A DNA stretch of 64,000 bases from Edaphochlamys debaryana (Eukaryota > Chlorophyta > Chlorophyceae > Chlamydomonadales). The position numbers and the translations under genes are program-made. Each line of letters begins with the position of its first letter. Positions within the stretch are counted from its first letter, which is position 1. The notes below the pieces were generated by a model. It did not search any database. It was given only the letters and a program-made list of their open reading frames with translations, and was not told the DNA's origin. Positions 51,472 through 62,922 of this stretch are shown here, piece by piece. The stretch is taken from assembly GCA_016858145.1 (NCBI GenBank), contig JAEHOE010000220.1:31001-95000 (forward strand), read 5' to 3'.

Positions 51472-54400
51472 GGGCAGGGGCATCTGCCGTACGAGGGTCG
51501 CCAGCAGCAGGGCGACCTAAGGGCGGGGGGGGGGCGGAGAAGGGAGGTGGGGGGCGGTACGAGCACGGTGCCGACGACACGAGTTGCAAAGGCACCGCCA
51601 GCTTGGTCTTACCCCGCATCCAACCACACATGGCGCAGGTACGCTCACGCGCCTCCATATCCCTTCCGCCAAGCCCAAGCAGGCCGTCTGGATGACCTGC
51701 GACTCGGGCCCCAGCGCGTCCTCGCCCTCGCCGCCCTCCTCGCCACCCTCCTCCCCGCCCGCCCCCGCCCCAGACATGGCGCCCAGGGCAGAGGCGTCCA
51801 CCTCCTCAGCGCCCACGTTGCGCTCCTGAGAGGGGAGGGGAGGGGAGGGGAGGGTGTGCTTGAAGCTTAGCGGCAGTGCGGCCGCAAGGGGCGTGATGGT
51901 GCGTAGGTGGCAGTACCCGGCGAGCAGCAGAGGGGGACAAGGCAGGCCAGCAGGCTCAACGTCCCCTCCTCCCCGTCTCCAGCTTACCTAACAGCATCGC
52001 CCGCCCCGTCTCACCCAAGCCCCGGCCTCCCCACCTGCGGCCTCGACAGCACCGGCAGCGCCAGCTCCACCACGTCCTCGGCCGCCCCCAGCGCCCGCGC
52101 CGCCCACGCAGCCACCTCGCCGCCGCCCGGGCCCGCGCCGCCGCCCGCGCCGGGCCCTCCGCGGCCGGCCCTGCGCTCGACAGCGCCTGCCAGGGCACGT
52201 CCTCGGCCACGTAGCTGGGGGGGGGGGGAGTGGGGAGTGGGAGGGTGTATGGGGTTGAGCGTGTCACAGCCGGTTTCGGAGGGGACGCGGAGGGGACGCC
52301 ATCGCCGGCACGGTATCTGTTGGGTGGTCCTGGACGTGCTGGGGCACGCAGCGAATGAGCCGCACCCCGCCCCCCCCCCCCCCCGCCCCACTATCAGTGC
52401 CGCCCCCCCACCCCTCTGTCAGTGCCGCTCCGGGGCCCAGCGCGCCTCACAGCAGCAGCAGCAGCGGCCCGTGCGCCAGGCTGCGCCTGCACGCCCCCAG
52501 CAGGTCGGCCCGCCCCGCCGCCACCGCCGCCTCCACAGCGTCCACCAGGCCCTGCAGGAACCCCAGCACCGCAGCGGCCGACGACGCGGCCGCGCCCGAG
52601 GCCGAGGCCGCGGAGGCCGCCGCACCGCCCGCTGCTGCGGCAGCACCCGAAGGGGGGGCAGCAGGAGGCGGCGGTAGCGCGCGGGGCACGGGCGCCAGCT
52701 CCAGGCGCCAGCGGTGCTGCGCCACGTACTTGGCGTACAGGATCTTGATCAGCCGCGCGCCTGGGACGTGGGAGGGTTGTTAGGCAACGAGGAAACCGTA
52801 AGCAAGGGAGCGTTGTGTGGGGAGACGGGGTACACGAGGGAGCGGTGAGGGAGCTGGCGGGGCGGTGGCGGGGGAGCGCGGTGCACAGCGGAAGCGGGGG
52901 GGGGCCCGGAGCTCTGGGGGGGTGCGGGGGGCAGTGCGCCTGCGTGGTGGTGGTGGTGGTGGTGGTGGGGCTTGGGCCACGCACACCCCGTCCGCCCCCA
53001 CAGCCAGCAGCGGCAGGCGTCCGCCGTGTGCTCGTGCCTGCACCCCCTCGGCCCCTCTCCCCCGCCCCCCTCTCCACCCCTGCCCCCCCCTTTCCCCGCG
53101 CACACCCTCCCGCCCCGCCCACCCGCGTCGCTTTCCCGCATGCGGGGGCTCCCCAGCAGCCCCACCGCCCAGCCCAGCAGGGGGCCCAGGGCCGCGCCCG
53201 AGGCCAGGCCGGGCAGGGGTGTGGGCAGGCGCATGAGGCAGGAGCTGGCGGCCTGGGGGGGCGGATGGAAGGAGGGGGGTTGTTCGATGCTGAGCGGGAT
53301 CGCGCCGACGCCAGGGAATCCTTGCATGGGGGGCGGGGACACGGACGGGGGGACGAGAGGACGCAAGGTCGGTGACACGCACCGGAAGCGACCGACCAAT
53401 ACCGGTCTTCACGGCGACGCAGCTTACGTGCCGTCCACACACGCGACGCCCCTCACAACATCGGGCGACCTAGCAACCTCGAAGACCGGGAGCCCCTCAC
53501 CACACCACAGAGCCCCCCGCAGCCCCCGCCCCCCCCCCGCGCCCCGCGTGCTGCTAACAAAGGATCAGCGCCCCCACCTGCCGCAGCTTGTCCCACGAGT
53601 CCACCGCCCCCGCCAGCAGCAGCGCCACCGTGTTGGGCGACAGCAGCTCGGGGCAGTTGGGGCTGGGGTATGGGTGGGGGGAGGGGGGAGAGAGAAGGGT
53701 GGGGTAACGGGATGGAGCCAGAGGGGGCTGCGTAACAGCCCCGCAGCACGTGCGCCCGAGTCCCACGCAGCGCACCACCGGGTGCTCAGCCTGCGGTGGG
53801 GGGCCGAGGGATGAGGGGGCGGGGGGTCAGCGGAGGGGGGAGGGCAACCGTTGGCGTGGCCCCAGCACGATCAGCCCCTGCTCACCCCAACCCTCACACG
53901 CTTCACCCCCCCTCCACCTCCACCTCCCTCCGCCCCCAACCCCCCTCCGAACCCCCTCCCCACCTGTGCTGCAGGCCTGCAGCTGCTGCGCCGCCAGCCG
54001 CACCCTCGCCACCAGCTTGGTCACCAGCACCAGGCACTTGTTGCGGGAGCCCAGGGCCGTGGAGCGGACGCAGGCGGCCAGCCAGCGGCCGGCCACAGCC
54101 AGCTCCAGGCGGCCTGTGGGAGGAGGGGAGGGAAGGGGAGGGAGGAGAGATGGTGGAGAGTGGCAGAGTGACGGGCTGAGCTGGCTGCGCTGGGCACCTG
54201 CCCCCAGGCGCTGCCGCCCCTGAGCTCGAGGACATGCGCCCCGTGCCGGCCCAAAGTAGGAACGGCCACATCTTCTCCTTCGAAGCCCCGAACAGCTCTC
54301 GGCTCTCACACCCCACACCACGCCCCCACACCCACGTCTCCCACGCACCCGGCGCGTCGCTGACTCGGCTGCTGACGCACGCCAGCTCCAGTGCGTCCAT

Positions 54401-56101
54401 GCGCACGCCCGCGCTCGCGTGCCCCACCGCCCCGCACCCCCACACCCCCGCCCCCGCCCCCAGGCCGCCGCCCCAGTCCACGCCGTCCTCCTCCTCCCCA
54501 TCGCCGTCCGCGGGCCCGGGCCCCGCCAGGCCCGGCGGAGGCCAGGCTGGGCCTGGGTCTCCCAGAAGCAGGGCCTCCGCGTTCAGGCCCGCCAGCCGGG
54601 CCTGGCCCGTGGGCGTCAGGAGGGCGTCAAGGTCCCCCACCAGGCCCATCCCGCGCGCCGCCTGGGTGCAAGGGGGGGAGGTGGTAGGTGTGAAGCAGCA
54701 CTCTTGGGCAGATGGTGGGTGGGTGGTGGTGGTGGTGAGTGCGAGCGAGTGCAGAGGTGGCATCCTCCCTGTCCCTTTCCCTTTCCTTCCCCTCGCCCTC
54801 CCCTCCCACCCCATGCCCACACAACCCATTCTCCCCACCCCTCCTCACCCCACCCCCACGCCCCCCAAGTGCCTGTAAGCTTTCAGTACCAACCCCACTT
54901 CCCCCCCCACCCACTCCACCCCCACCCCACCTTGAGGACCGCCACCAGTGCCGCCACGCGGGAGGTCCCCGGCGCCGGCTCCGGCCCCCCCCGCTCCCCC
55001 GCCCCCGCCCACGCCGCCGCCACCAGCTCCAGCGCTGCCCCCGGCTCCAGCCCCAGCGCCACGGGGAGCGCGTGCACCGCCACGTAGGGGCGGAGCTTCT
55101 CGTCCCTGGGGGGGGGGGCATGGGTGTGGAAGATTGAGGGAGAGGGTTTACACCGAGGTGGGTAGGAGGTGGGGAGGGGTTCGGTCGGGGGAGAGGGCGA
55201 TGGGTATGGGTATACAGGATTGTAGGGTGGTTGGGGGTTGGGGTTGCGGTTGGGGTGGGGATCGCCAGATGTTCTGCAGATTGCACGGAGGGCAGGGGGG
55301 GGCGGAGGCAGTAAGGGGGGGGGGGTTCGGGGCCAACCGCCAACGGTCAACCGCCAACACAAAAGCGCATGTGCTCGAACACGCCCTGGAAGGCCGCCCG
55401 CCCCAGCAGCCCCTCCATCTCGGCCCACACGGCGCCGAAGTGGGAGCGCACGGCGGGGGTCAGGGACTGGCGGGGAGGGAGGGTGGGGGAGGGGGAGGAG
55501 GGCAGAAGGGGCGACAATGGAGTGCTTGGGGAAGGAGCCGGGGGGGTGCCGTTCCCGCCTGAGCTGCAGCCCAGTCAAGACCCCTGACGTACATGCAGTC
55601 CGATGGTCTTCCCCTCCTCCACCTCACGGGGGTGGTCCAACGCACGGAGTCCGCAGGTCCGCTCCCCCCCCTCCCCCCCCCTCCTCCCCCTCCCTCCCTC
55701 CCTCCCCTCCCCCCCCACCTGCAGCAGCTCGGCCTTGAGCTTGTCCACGGGCGTCAGGTCCATGCCGCGGCCGTTGAGCGAGGCGAGGGGGGGGGGGAGG
55801 GGGGGGATGCGGGCAGAGCGCGGCTCACAGGTCTGCCCGTCGTGGCGGTACGGGTGGGGAAGGGAAGAGAAGGAGGGGAGTGCGCCTGGCGGCAGGGGCG
55901 GACGCCTTCCGGCCTCTTGACCCCCTTCCATACCTTCGCCCCCTCCCCCCCCTCCCCGCCTTTCTCCCCCCGCTGCCTCCGTCCCGCGCTCCCTGCCCGC
56001 CCCCTGCCCCTCCCTCCCCTCCCCCCACCTGCAGATTGACCCCCTCCTCGGCCTCCAGCCTTGCCAGGCAGTCCCGCACGAAACCGCGTTCTCATTCAGC
56101 C
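51472..56101 (-). CDS. DUF2428 protein, THADA/Trm732-like (tRNA 2'-O-methylation partner)
   Basis: The THADA/Trm732 family are HEAT-repeat proteins; the yeast member acts with a methyltransferase on tRNA position 32. The best exons are 53578-53662 (ending AVDSWDKLRQ), 53123-53252 (RLPTPLPGL...GSPRMRESDA), 52451-52760 (GARLIKILYAKYVAQHRW...LLGACRRSLAHG), 52035-52214 (EDVPW...VVELALPVLS), from 51825 (GPESQVIQTAC) and from 51516 (VALLLATLVRQMPLP). Junctions 53578/53252 and 53123/52760 match in phase. The order DSWDKLR, PTPLPG, RxRESDAG, KYV and ALLLxTLVRxxPLP is the family pattern as I recall it. Weaker upstream exons (54116, 54665, 55108, 55470, 55763, 56101) are hydrophobic and helical. The 180-bp exon needs a one-base frame change. 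Start and true 3' end are unresolved. Confidence 0.6.
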
Positions 56102-56980
56102 GCCAGTGCGTCTCGTTGGACTGGGGAGCACCCTGCCCCGCCGCCCCCTGCCCCCACCCCCCGGACTGGGACGTCGCCTCCTTCCGGCCCAAGCCCCCGA
56201 GGAACCAGTCCTTGAAATCTAGCGTGCGGACTCTGGAGACGCGGCTCGCGCGACGGGGCGCTGAGCGCGCAGCGCGGGTGCATGGCGATTGCGCGCACCC
56301 GCACCAACACCGTTGTGCGGAATGGCTAGTCCACGACCAAGCACTGTGGATTGCTTGTGGGTTTAGGGCCGTTGGGGGCCGTGTGACAAACTCAGGCGCA
56401 AGCAGCCAGGGCTTGGAGGACCGTACTCCGCGAGACGTGCGTGCGAGACGCTCAGCCCGATCCAATGCTAGCTACCGTTGATGCCTCTTTTTCATGAGCT
56501 CCACACACCATCCTTCTGGCGACGCGTCACGCCCTGGGCACCCCTTGCGCAGGTCTCCTGTCCCCGAGTTTTTGTGACGATGTCTAGGTGCACTTCTCTC
56601 TAGGAACAGGGGACGAGGCACCAGAGGCTCCCGGACCATCTGGACCTCATCACCAGGTCACCATGCACAGCACCGGCGGAAGTTTCCTTTGCAGCACACC
56701 CTTATCCGCTGCAAGCTGTACCACGTTTACAGCCGCTTTAGGGCAGGACGTCGCCTGCACCGTGCTTGAGACATGCAAGCATGCGCATATCGCGGGCACG
56801 GGCGGGCACTCAAACGCGCGGACGCAGAGGTTTGGCCCCTCCCGAACATGAACTTTATTGGAATAAGCACTCTGACAAGTTGGAAGAGTGAAGGATGCCG
56901 AAGCCGAAGGAGGCCGGGCCTGGCCGATTCGGCATTAGCACGATCGCTGTGGGCGCCGTGCTTCAGCATCCTTCCCTCCC
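56102..56980. other. Intergenic, possible 5' end of the DUF2428 gene
   Basis: 56102-56290 contains minus-strand open frames that may include further 5' exons (TLDFKDWFLGGLGRKEA). From 56480 to 56980 no gene is supported. Confidence 0.35.
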
Positions 56981-56987
56981 GCAACTT

Positions 56988-57088
56988 GGCCCAATGAGGC
57001 CCAATGGCCCAATGGCCAAGTCGGAAGAGGGCCATTGGGCCTCATTGGGCCATTGGGCCATTGGGCCTCATTGGGCCAAGTTGGCCTG
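56988..57088. repeat. Inverted array of CCAATGG / CCATTGG motifs
   Basis: CCCAATGGCCCAATGGCC is followed after a short spacer by several GGCCATTGGGCC and CCTCATTGGGCC units, so the block can form a large hairpin. It lies 50-150 bp upstream of the TATA box of the next gene and contains repeated CCAAT in both directions, so it may be a promoter element. Confidence 0.7.
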
Positions 57089-57138
57089 ATTTGCGTGCAG
57101 TAGTAGGTAGGGAGAAGTTGGGAGATGTGGCGCGCCTG

Positions 57139-57145
57139 TATATAA
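57139..57145 (+). promoter_or_regulatory. TATA box (TATATAA)
   Basis: TATATAA lies 47 bp before ATG 57192. Transcription should start near 57170, which excludes the upstream in-frame ATG at 57159 and supports 57192 as the start. Confidence 0.6.
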
Positions 57146-57191
57146 TGGTCCCTGCACCATGTCAGAAGCATTATACTCAATAGGTGACACA

Positions 57192-58504
57192 ATGGTCGGT
57201 CAAGGCTTCGGAAGCTTTCGCAGCGGCCGCACTGCTGAAGACCGGAGGGACAACTCCGATGCCGCGGAGCGCATGTTCTTTTCGAAGCTGCGGGTCAATA
57301 ACGACACCAACAGGATACAGGTCATCAAGCTGGGCGCGTGCGGGTTCGCACTTGGCTGCGCTAGCACCGCCTTGGCCGCAATCGCCTCGACAATCTTGCC
57401 GGGGGCCGTGGCGTCTGTAACGTCGAGTGGTCTTGCGTCCATGGCGAGGCGTGTCGTATCGAACAGTATCTTACTGGAGCCAGGTTTGTGTACGTGTTTG
57501 GACTGGTTAGGGTTGTCAGGTCCGGCTTTGAGCGCCGCTTTGAGGGCCGGCGTAGGAGCGAGACCGATCCCTGAGACCACCGCCGACAACCAACGTCACC
57601 GATGCGTTCCACTGCAGGTCACTCACACGTGTTCGAGCGCTTGACGCTCAGCCTTCCGGTGCGTGTAGAGGCGACGTTTTTCTACGTCGACACCGTGCAC
57701 CGCAGCGTCGTGGCAGAGACAGTAACGATGGACCCCATCGTCAGCGGGCCCACGGGCAACTCCACCCTCGAGCACAGCATCGAATGGTGGGCGGGCCGCA
57801 CGCCCGCCCAGATTACCCGGCGATCGCTCTCGAACGTGACCGAGGTGTGTGGTGTGACAATTCGGTTCGGCCTGGGTTGGGTCCGTGTGGGCCCAAGGGT
57901 GGCATTGGCACTGTGACCACCATTGGCACGTCTCTCGAGGGCACAGGGTGTTGAGGTTATTGAGGGTGTTCCACGCTGCCCCAGCCCGCCTTCGCAGCCT
58001 GACCTGCTCACCCACTAACCCCTACTGCCGGGCACTGCACGTGCCCTGCACCCTGCTGTATGTGCCCTGCGCATAACAACCGGCACCGAACCCCAACACA
58101 CTCCCTGCTCGCTGTGCGCCCTCTAGCTGCGCTTCCGCCCCAAGCTTGCTTGCTTGTGCATGCGCTTGTTGCGTGAAGGCCGCTCTGTTCCCTGCTCGCG
58201 CCGACTCCTCTACGCCCTTTTCCTGCTTCAGAGGAGGCTGGAGGGCTTTGACCTTTACGCAGTGGGCCGCTGGCAATACGGCGATCGCTTCCAACGCCTT
58301 CTGGAGGGTGCACGCAACAACGCCAACTCCTGGAAAGCCAAGCTTTGCGATGGTGCCGTGGTCGGGTTCGACCTGAGTGAGTACGTTAGGCAGCATGCAG
58401 CCGACTACCGCCGCAGGCACGGGCTGCCTGCCCATGCTTTTGTGTATGCAAAGTGCGAAGATTGGAGCGACAGCCACTCGTGGAAGGTGTGGGCCCGGTA
58501 CTAG
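57192..58504 (+). CDS. Three-exon gene of unknown function
   Basis: Exons are 57192-57483, 57618-57844 and 58127-58504. Both introns are GT...AG and phases match (phase 1, then phase 0), giving 298 residues. The N-terminal part (MVGQGFGSFRSGRTAED...) is followed by a ~35-residue hydrophobic Ala/Gly/Thr segment (GACGFALGCASTALAAIAST), possibly a membrane helix or transit-like region. The rest is mixed alpha/beta, with RVEATFFYVDTVHRSVV and a Trp/Tyr-rich end (EDWSDSHSWKVWARY). Start 57192 was chosen over 57159 because of the TATA position and its ACAATGG context. Two TGTAA signals lie downstream. No family is recognised. It looks like an intact host gene and is the best-supported spliced gene here. 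Confidence 0.75.
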
Positions 58505-59457
58505 TTGGGCATGGGCTACCTTTTCGTGCATTTGTGCACATGGGAGACTGCGGGGCATGCAAGGCTGGCGGGCGGTGTGCATGCAGATGGTGCGTGTGTA
58601 GATTGTACAGATACAAGGGGGGGAGCATGTGGGTCAAGCAAGGCGGCGCGGCAGCGGTCAGGGGCTAGGGGGGCAGGTAGGGATGGCGTGGGGGGGGGCG
58701 CACAAGGGCGGAGCGTTTTGGAAGGGAGCGCCTTGGGCGTGTAGGGAGAGCTGCGAGGTTGTGCCCGGGCCGTAGCCATAAATAAGTGATGAGTTGGCTG
58801 TCTCCGGTATGGGCCATCAATCACATCATGTATGTTGTCTACCGCTCTGATGATGGGTTGTGTCTCTCTTGCGCTTGCTTGTGTCTCTCTTGCACTTGCG
58901 TGACCTCAACTCTGGCCCTAGCGGAGCGTGCGGGTTGGGTCATCACGTATGTAACTGTATCTGTATCTGTAAGGATCTTTGACCCCGTGTCTTGCTTCCG
59001 AGCCCAGAACGCCCCCTTCCAAAATGCTCCGTCCATGCTGGTCCCCAGCCCCGCTGCTGGCCAGGCCTGCCTGCTGGTGCTGCCCACCCAGAAAGCCACG
59101 CAATCACCATTACGCTTGCCCCCTCGGCCGACCTTGTGCCTGCCCACCCTTGCTCACGGTGCCCCCGTACGTCTTGCCTAGCTGCGGAGCGGACGTCACT
59201 TTGCGGCCTTCGGCCGCCTCGAAAGTGCCGCGTCACTTTTGCTGCCCTGGTACTGGTACTGCTAGCTTGCTGTCGATCGCCGACTTGGGGGGTTTGGGTT
59301 CCCGCATTGCATCAGGCACGTGCGTGGCATCGCCACCATGTGCGCTGCCTTGGAACCCCCGCGCCCCCCTCGGGCTAATCCCTCCCCAGAGTCCACCCGC
59401 CCACGCGCCCAGTGACGCCCACCGTCTGACGGAACGCCCAGCACTTTGCCGGCAGGG
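58505..59457. other. 3' UTR and intergenic region
   Basis: Contains TGTAA polyadenylation signals at 58950-58954 and 58968-58972 for the preceding gene, a short tandem repeat of TGTCTCTCTTGC at 58861-58895, and a GCGGCCTTCGGCCGC palindrome at about 59201-59215. No gene supported. Confidence 0.5.
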
Positions 59458-60266
59458 CAGCACCCGACTGGCACGCAAGCATGCAGAGTTTATTCAGGAA
59501 GCATTGGGGACGGGGGAGGCCATGGAGTCTGAAGTCACGCGCCTGAAGGCTGTCTGGCCCTGCCTGTGGAAGTTGAAGTGGGAAGCAAGCAACAAGGAGC
59601 TCCTGTGGCGACTTGCCATGGACGGCTATCCAGGTTTCGGCATGCATCGTGCCCAGCTGGGCACAAGCGAAGTAGCCAGGTGCCCGTGTGGGCAGGCGAT
59701 GAACCAAGGTGACCGGCTCCACCATTTCTGGTCGTGTGCGACAACAATGGCAGTGCGCACAAGATTGAGCGATGCTATTGGTCGGGCGGTGAAGAGGCAT
59801 GCGGTTTGGTTGGTGCAGGCCCCCGCGGGCATTGCGCAGCAAGTTTGGGACGTGGTGGGCTTGGCCGCCGTGGGGGCCATGGAGCAAGCACGCAGGTACA
59901 AGTACGCACATCGGGGTGCAGAGGGCATGATTATGCAGGCGCGGGCGCTGGCAAGGGGAGAGCTGGAAGCGCGCCTTCAGTGCTTTGCCGGGGTGGGGCC
60001 GGCCCCGTCGGATTGGGACACGGTGTCTGAGGACCACCCCTTTTTGGCCGTGACCGAGGAGGGAGATGTGCGGTACATGCCCCACGTTGTGGTGATGGAT
60101 GGTCTTCACTAGATCTCGTTTGGAGCCCGGGTAGGGGCCTTGCCGTCCAAGTCAGGGGGCGGCGTGCTGGCTTGCAGGGGGCAAGCCCGTGAGGTTGGCT
60201 GCCAAGCCACGGCGTTCAGCTGCCGTGCACCCCTCTGGGGTCCCTCATTGTAACCACCGAGGACTG
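59458..60266 (+). pseudogene. LINE-B ORF2 3' fragment, isolated copy
   Basis: 5'-truncated at CAGCACCCGACTGGCACGC. The frame runs to TAG at 60110-60112 and keeps CPCG...HHFWSC. Sequence is nearly identical to the array units. It has the one-T-shorter 3' UTR seen in array unit 4. The tail ends at 60266. Confidence 0.92.
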
Positions 60267-60500
60267 AGGACCACCCCTTTTTGGCCGTGACCGAGGAGGG
60301 AGATGTGCGTTACATCCCCCACGTTGTGGTGATGGATGGTCTTCACTAGATCTCGTTTGGAGCCCGGGTAGGGGCCCTGCCGTCCAAGTCAGGGGGCGGC
60401 GTGCTGGCTTGCAGGGGGCAAGCCTGTGAGGTCGGCTGCCAAGCCACGGCGTTCAGCTGCCGTGCACCCCTCTGGGGTCCCTCATTGTAACCACCGAGGA
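60267..60500 (+). repeat. Tandem duplication of the LINE-B 3' end
   Basis: CTGAGGACCACCCC recurs 237 bp after 60027, so the last ~235 bp of the fragment are repeated head-to-tail. The second copy ends ...CACCGAGGA, lacking the final CTG, and is joined to an (ATAGCACA)n tract. Confidence 0.9.
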
Positions 60501-61517
60501 TAGCACAATAGCACAATAGCACAATAGCACGCCTCTGCGCCCCAGCGTGCTCCGACGCCACATTTTTGCGGCCCCTTGCGGGGCCTTCTCCTTCGACCGC
60601 CGGCCTCGCGGCTGGCTATTTGTCTCGCCTTCTGTGCCTTTGCCGCGCTGTCTGGGCGGCGCTGCGCGTGGAGCTCGCTGGAGGAATCTTCTGGTCGTCG
60701 CTTGCTGGAGCGCGCCCGGGGCGCGGCCGCTTTGCCGGGGACTGCTGGACGGCCGGTATGCTGATCCTTGGTGATTCTTGGGGCGCCGGGTCCGTTCGCT
60801 GGCCGGCGTTTTGGGGGGGGCGCTTGGCCGGCGTTTCTGGCCGCCCCGTCTTGGCTGCTTCTCCCCAGGCTTCTCTGGTCGGTCGCCTGCCTGGAGCATC
60901 TGCTGGTGTTCTTCGCTCGTGGCGCTTCTTCGGAGGGAGTGGCGCGGCGCTGAGGAGGTGGCGCTGATGGCCCGTCGCGGATGCATGGCGCTCGAAGCGG
61001 AGGCCGCGCTCCTCGGGGCAGTTTAGGATTGGCGCATTACAGACGTTGCTGGCTTGGCCCCTGGGGCCCGACTCTGGGCCGTGTGAGCTGCGCTCTCCCC
61101 GGCCCGCCTCTTTCGGGAGCTTCGGCTGCCCGCTTCTCGGGGGTTTGCGCCTGGCTGTGCGCCCCCCTGGTCCTGTGCTGCGAGTAGGTGGTCTGTCTGG
61201 CGGTATCAACTTCGGAGCTTGGATTAGGTGGTGCCGACGTGCTGTGGACATGGTGGGGCTCTGGCCCTGGACGTGCTGTGGACATGGTGGGGCTCTGGCC
61301 CTGGACTCGGCTTCGGCCTGCTGATTCTTTCCCCGTGCCCTGCGTGGGCCGGGTGCCTTGATTCTTTGGCTCGGTTGGAGTAGGTGGAGACTTGGTTTTG
61401 GACGATCCCTTAGGTAGCGCCTGGGGTCGGGGGAAGTTGACTCTCTCCCCCTAATGCGGGGCCGGCAGCTCGTTTGCCCGCTGGCCGCAGCCCTGTAACG
61501 CGACGTTTCTAATCCAC
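60501..61517 (-). mobile_element. Unclassified retroelement X1 with (TATTGTGC)n tail
   Basis: Read on the minus strand, it ends in a GCACGC...GCGTGC hairpin followed by about four TATTGTGC units, which abut the LINE-B tail at 60500. A Pro/Arg/Gln-rich frame (60616 to ~61480) is open but of low complexity. Short tandem 3' repeats are typical of some non-LTR elements. No RT is visible. Confidence 0.45.
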
Positions 61518-61614
61518 ACACAATAGCACAATAGCACAATAGCACAATAGCACAATAGCACGGCCTCCGGCCGTGCTGCTGTTCGGGTGGATTGCAGTTC
61601 GGGTGGAGCCTCGG

Positions 61615-61622
61615 GTTACGGT
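61615..61622. repeat. 8-bp target-site duplication, left
   Basis: GTTACGGT, repeated at 62612-62619 on the other side of hAT-like copy 2. Confidence 0.9.
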
Positions 61623-62611
61623 CAGCGTTGCTATCTTCTTTCTGTTCATATGTCAAGCTTATGTGCTGCATAAGGTTTCGCCGCAAAATGTGCTCGACGT
61701 TATGGACCTCACATAAGCTTTCTGCAAGATTCCGGGGTCAATCTCTGCCCGCGCCATAAGGTTTTTCGCCTTTGGCCCCTGCCGTCTTCTGGCCCGCCGT
61801 GCACCATCTTCTGCGGCCTGCCCCACGCGGCCATGCCCCTTGCGCTTCGCAAGGAGACGTGGGAGGGATGACGACAGCATGCCGTACCGCCGTACCGTTT
61901 CGCCCACCATGGCGTCAGCATAGCACACTCGCGCAACTTGGAAAGTAGGGAAAGGCCGGCAGTGCAGTCCCGCTCCTGGCCAAATGTCGGGGGCAAGCAA
62001 GGCTAGACTGACGGGTGGCAGAGGCGTGGGGAAGCGTGCCTTTGGAAAGTAGGGAAATAAAGGCCGGCAGTGCAGTCCCGCTCCTGGCCAAATGTCGGGG
62101 GCAAGCAAGGCTAGACTGACGGGTGGCAGAGGCGTGGGGAAGCGTGCCTTTGGAAAGTAGGGAAAGGCCGGCAGTGCAGTCCCGCTCCTGGCCAAATGTC
62201 GGGGGCAAGCAAGGCTAGACTGACGGGTGGCAGAGGCGTGGGGAAGCGTGCCTTTGGAAAGTAGGGAAAGGCCGGCAGTGCAGTCCCGCTTCTGGCTAGG
62301 CTGACGGAGTTGCTGGCGCGGGCCACGGGGCGTGCAGGCGTGGGGGTGAGTTGGACGGCTTGGAACGCAAAAGCAGTCAGTGGGGCATGGTGCAATGCGT
62401 ATGAGCGGTACGGGGGTGCAGGGCTGCGTTGGCAGGTACAAGACCGGGCTGTAACATAAGATCCCAGTCGCTCCAGGCCACCCAGCTTATGCATAAGGTT
62501 TTGGGCCTGGGTTGCCCCTGACCTTATGTCCGCCACATAAGTTTTGGGCCCGGCACGGAGCCCGATTCTCTGGGCCCACATAAGGTCGCTCCAGGGAAGA
62601 TAGCAACGCTG
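61623..62611. mobile_element. hAT-like non-autonomous transposon, copy 2
   Basis: The same 16-bp terminal inverted repeats as copy 1, flanked by the 8-bp duplication GTTACGGT, diagnostic of hAT-type insertion. It contains ~3.4 units of the same 104-bp minisatellite; one unit has an extra ATAA-type insertion (GGGAAATAAAGGCC). It lacks the 75-bp segment found at ~9597-9672 in copy 1. Removing it restores a continuous reading frame in X2, which shows it inserted later. Confidence 0.93.
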
Positions 62612-62619
62612 GTTACGGT
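62612..62619. repeat. 8-bp target-site duplication, right
   Basis: GTTACGGT, identical to 61615-61622. Confidence 0.9.
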
Positions 62620-62922
62620 AAGGCCGATGTTTCGGGATATGGGGCGGAGGTATTGGTTGGTTTGGTTGTGTGCCAGCAGGTAGTGGTTGAGGAATCCTGT
62701 GGTCATGCCTTCACTTGGGTTGAAGGATTGCGCCCCCAGGCAACGGGTGGCCCCGGTCAGGGTGCCGAGCCCTGCCTGGTAGTAGGCGAGGAGGTGTGTG
62801 GGGTCGATGATCTGATAGCGCAGCCGCGGAGATTGTTCCAGGCATGCATCTCGCAGAGGGCGCCTTGTTGGCGCTAGTGGAAGAGCTAGCGAGCCGCTGG
62901 TGCGGTCAGGAAGTTGACTCTC

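Larger units (their letters stand above)
61518..62922 (-). mobile_element. Unclassified retroelement X2 with (TATTGTGC)n tail, split by hAT copy 2
   Basis: On the minus strand it begins at the 25S rRNA breakpoint (62922), codes for an open stretch (LRYQIIDPTHLLAYYQAGLG, GMTTGFLNHYLLAHNQTNQY) at about 62880-62620, continues after the hAT insertion at 61614, and ends in a GCACGGCC...GGCCGTGC hairpin plus five TATTGTGC units. I do not recognise the protein. It is 5'-truncated or a chimera with rRNA. Confidence 0.5.
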
